DNA of 6,169 nucleotides. Origin: Nitrospira sp. Its GTDB lineage: Bacteria > Nitrospirota > Nitrospiria > Nitrospirales > Nitrospiraceae. The DNA lies in NCBI GenBank assembly GCA_025363325.1, contig JANYEF010000404.1, positions 1 through 6,169 of the forward strand, given 5' to 3'. This document shows, piece by piece, positions 5,660 to 6,169 of this stretch (the stretch's first letter is position 1; every line of letters begins with the position of its first letter). The position numbers and the translations under genes are program-made. A model generated the notes under the pieces. It was given only the letters and a program-made list of their open reading frames with translations. It ran no database searches and was not told where the DNA came from.

Positions 5660-6145
5660 CTATTCCTCTGCCTGAACTCCAGAATGATAGGTGCTATACA
5701 CATACACAGGGATAGACAGGTGGCTGAGATGTTTTTCCATCAGCGGCTTGACGTCTTTCCAGTCGAGCCCACCGACACCCGTGGCCAAGCGTGGAAGTGC
5801 GACACTCTTGAACTTCTCAGCCTCAATCACCTTACACAACGCTTTGAGACAGTGGTTCACGTTCTCGATCGTGGCCCGGCCTGGATGGCTGGCCCCGTGA
5901 CTGGTAGCAGCCTCCTGAGTAAACAGATTCACAATCCGAACACCGCCAACACCAGACCATATCCACAGCGCGCCGGTCTTTGGCGTAGCCGTCTGGCAGT
6001 AATGCCGGAAGTCCTTATACATCGCCGGCCATTGTCCTCTGAGTGCTAGCGCTAACCCGTTCGCAAAGTTATCGTTAGGAGCAACGCCGTGCGCCAGGGC
6101 CTCCGCCTTCGTCAATAAAATATCCCCTGCCACTTCCTTCAACAT
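5660..6145 (-). CDS. Stand-alone macro-domain protein (ADP-ribose binding / possible ADP-ribosyl hydrolase)
   Basis: This 161-residue soluble protein is a single macro domain covering its full length. Signs are an N-terminal VAGDILLTKAEALAHGVAPN (5-24; Asp8 is the expected adenine contact), a helix RGQWPAMYKDFRHYC, a core strand RIVNLFTQ, a helix TIENVNHCLKALCKVIEAEK, the phosphate-loop region VALPRLATGVGGLDWKDVKP, and a last strand IPVYVYS. The layout resembles phage/Poa1p-like, TARG1-like and DarG-like macro domains. By eye alignment, the TARG1 catalytic Asp position (GLDRLQW) is Gly here (GVGGLDW), and a Lys matching the TARG1/DarG catalytic one is not evident, so activity may differ or be limited to binding. 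DarG normally carries an extra C-terminal domain of about 200 residues, absent here. The start is fixed by a strong Shine-Dalgarno. GC in sampled stretches (about 55%) is lower than in the ATPase gene (about 65%), hinting at acquisition. Confidence 0.87.
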   Translation of the reverse strand: MLKEVAGDILLTKAEALAHGVAPNDNFANGLALALRGQWPAMYKDFRHYCQTATPKTGALWIWSGVGGVRIVNLFTQEAATSHGASHPGRATIENVNHCLKALCKVIEAEKFKSVALPRLATGVGGLDWKDVKPLMEKHLSHLSIPVYVYSTYHSGVQAEE

Positions 6146-6152
6146 GTCACGT

Positions 6153-6160
6153 CCTCCTCC
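6153..6160 (-). promoter_or_regulatory. Strong Shine-Dalgarno of the macro-domain gene
   Basis: On the minus strand GGAGGAGG is followed by ACGTGAC and then ATG (6145-6143), a spacing of 7 nt. It is by far the best ribosome site in the window. It supports the chosen start and suggests efficient translation of the macro protein. Confidence 0.85.
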
Positions 6161-6169
6161 GTCGAGTTA

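Noticed and set aside
5533..5715. Short + strand ORF running through the hairpin element
   Set aside because: It is defined only by open frame across an inverted repeat, has no domain-like sequence, and overlaps the macro gene's end.
5684..6049. 121-codon + strand ORF opposite the macro-domain gene
   Set aside because: It is the antisense shadow of the macro domain, with no ribosome site or recognisable motif.

Overview
The window (about 60% GC by eye) looks like part of a chromosome from an environmental Gram-negative bacterium. A Nitrospira-like or other Nitrospirota-type genome is my best guess. The basis is gene style, an adaptor/permease pair of the MacAB type that implies an outer membrane, and a heptad-type intergenic repeat; it is not a marker gene, so confidence is low to moderate.

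Positions 1-5013, all on the + strand, read as one transcription unit. It starts inside a P-type cation ATPase whose first roughly 200 residues lie before the window. The ATPase closely resembles the Na+,K+-ATPase alpha subunit (type IIC). Its stop overlaps the start of a MacA-like periplasmic adaptor (ATGA overlap). After 110 bp filled by a repeat of 7-bp units comes a MacB-type permease. No ABC ATPase is encoded with the pair: the permease has no nucleotide-binding domain and none lies between the two genes. The unit therefore appears to join a cation pump to a tripartite-type exporter that must borrow its ATPase from elsewhere.

Positions 5026-5383 hold two broken genes joined within about 10-15 bp. 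The first is the opening ~37-42 codons of a PolX-type DNA polymerase (frame 1). The second is the last ~80 codons of an M28-family zinc peptidase (frame 2). This looks like the scar of a large deletion.

Positions 5384-5659 are non-coding and rich in dyad symmetry. They contain a 13-bp near-perfect palindrome inside a 9-bp inverted repeat, and a nested hairpin element of about 110-150 bp containing a G:U-compatible 14-bp stem.

Positions 5660-6145, on the - strand, encode a stand-alone macro-domain (ADP-ribose-binding) protein with a strong Shine-Dalgarno. It converges on the + strand genes and seems slightly lower in GC than the ATPase gene. Its upstream neighbour, which would show whether it belongs to a toxin-antitoxin pair, lies outside the window.
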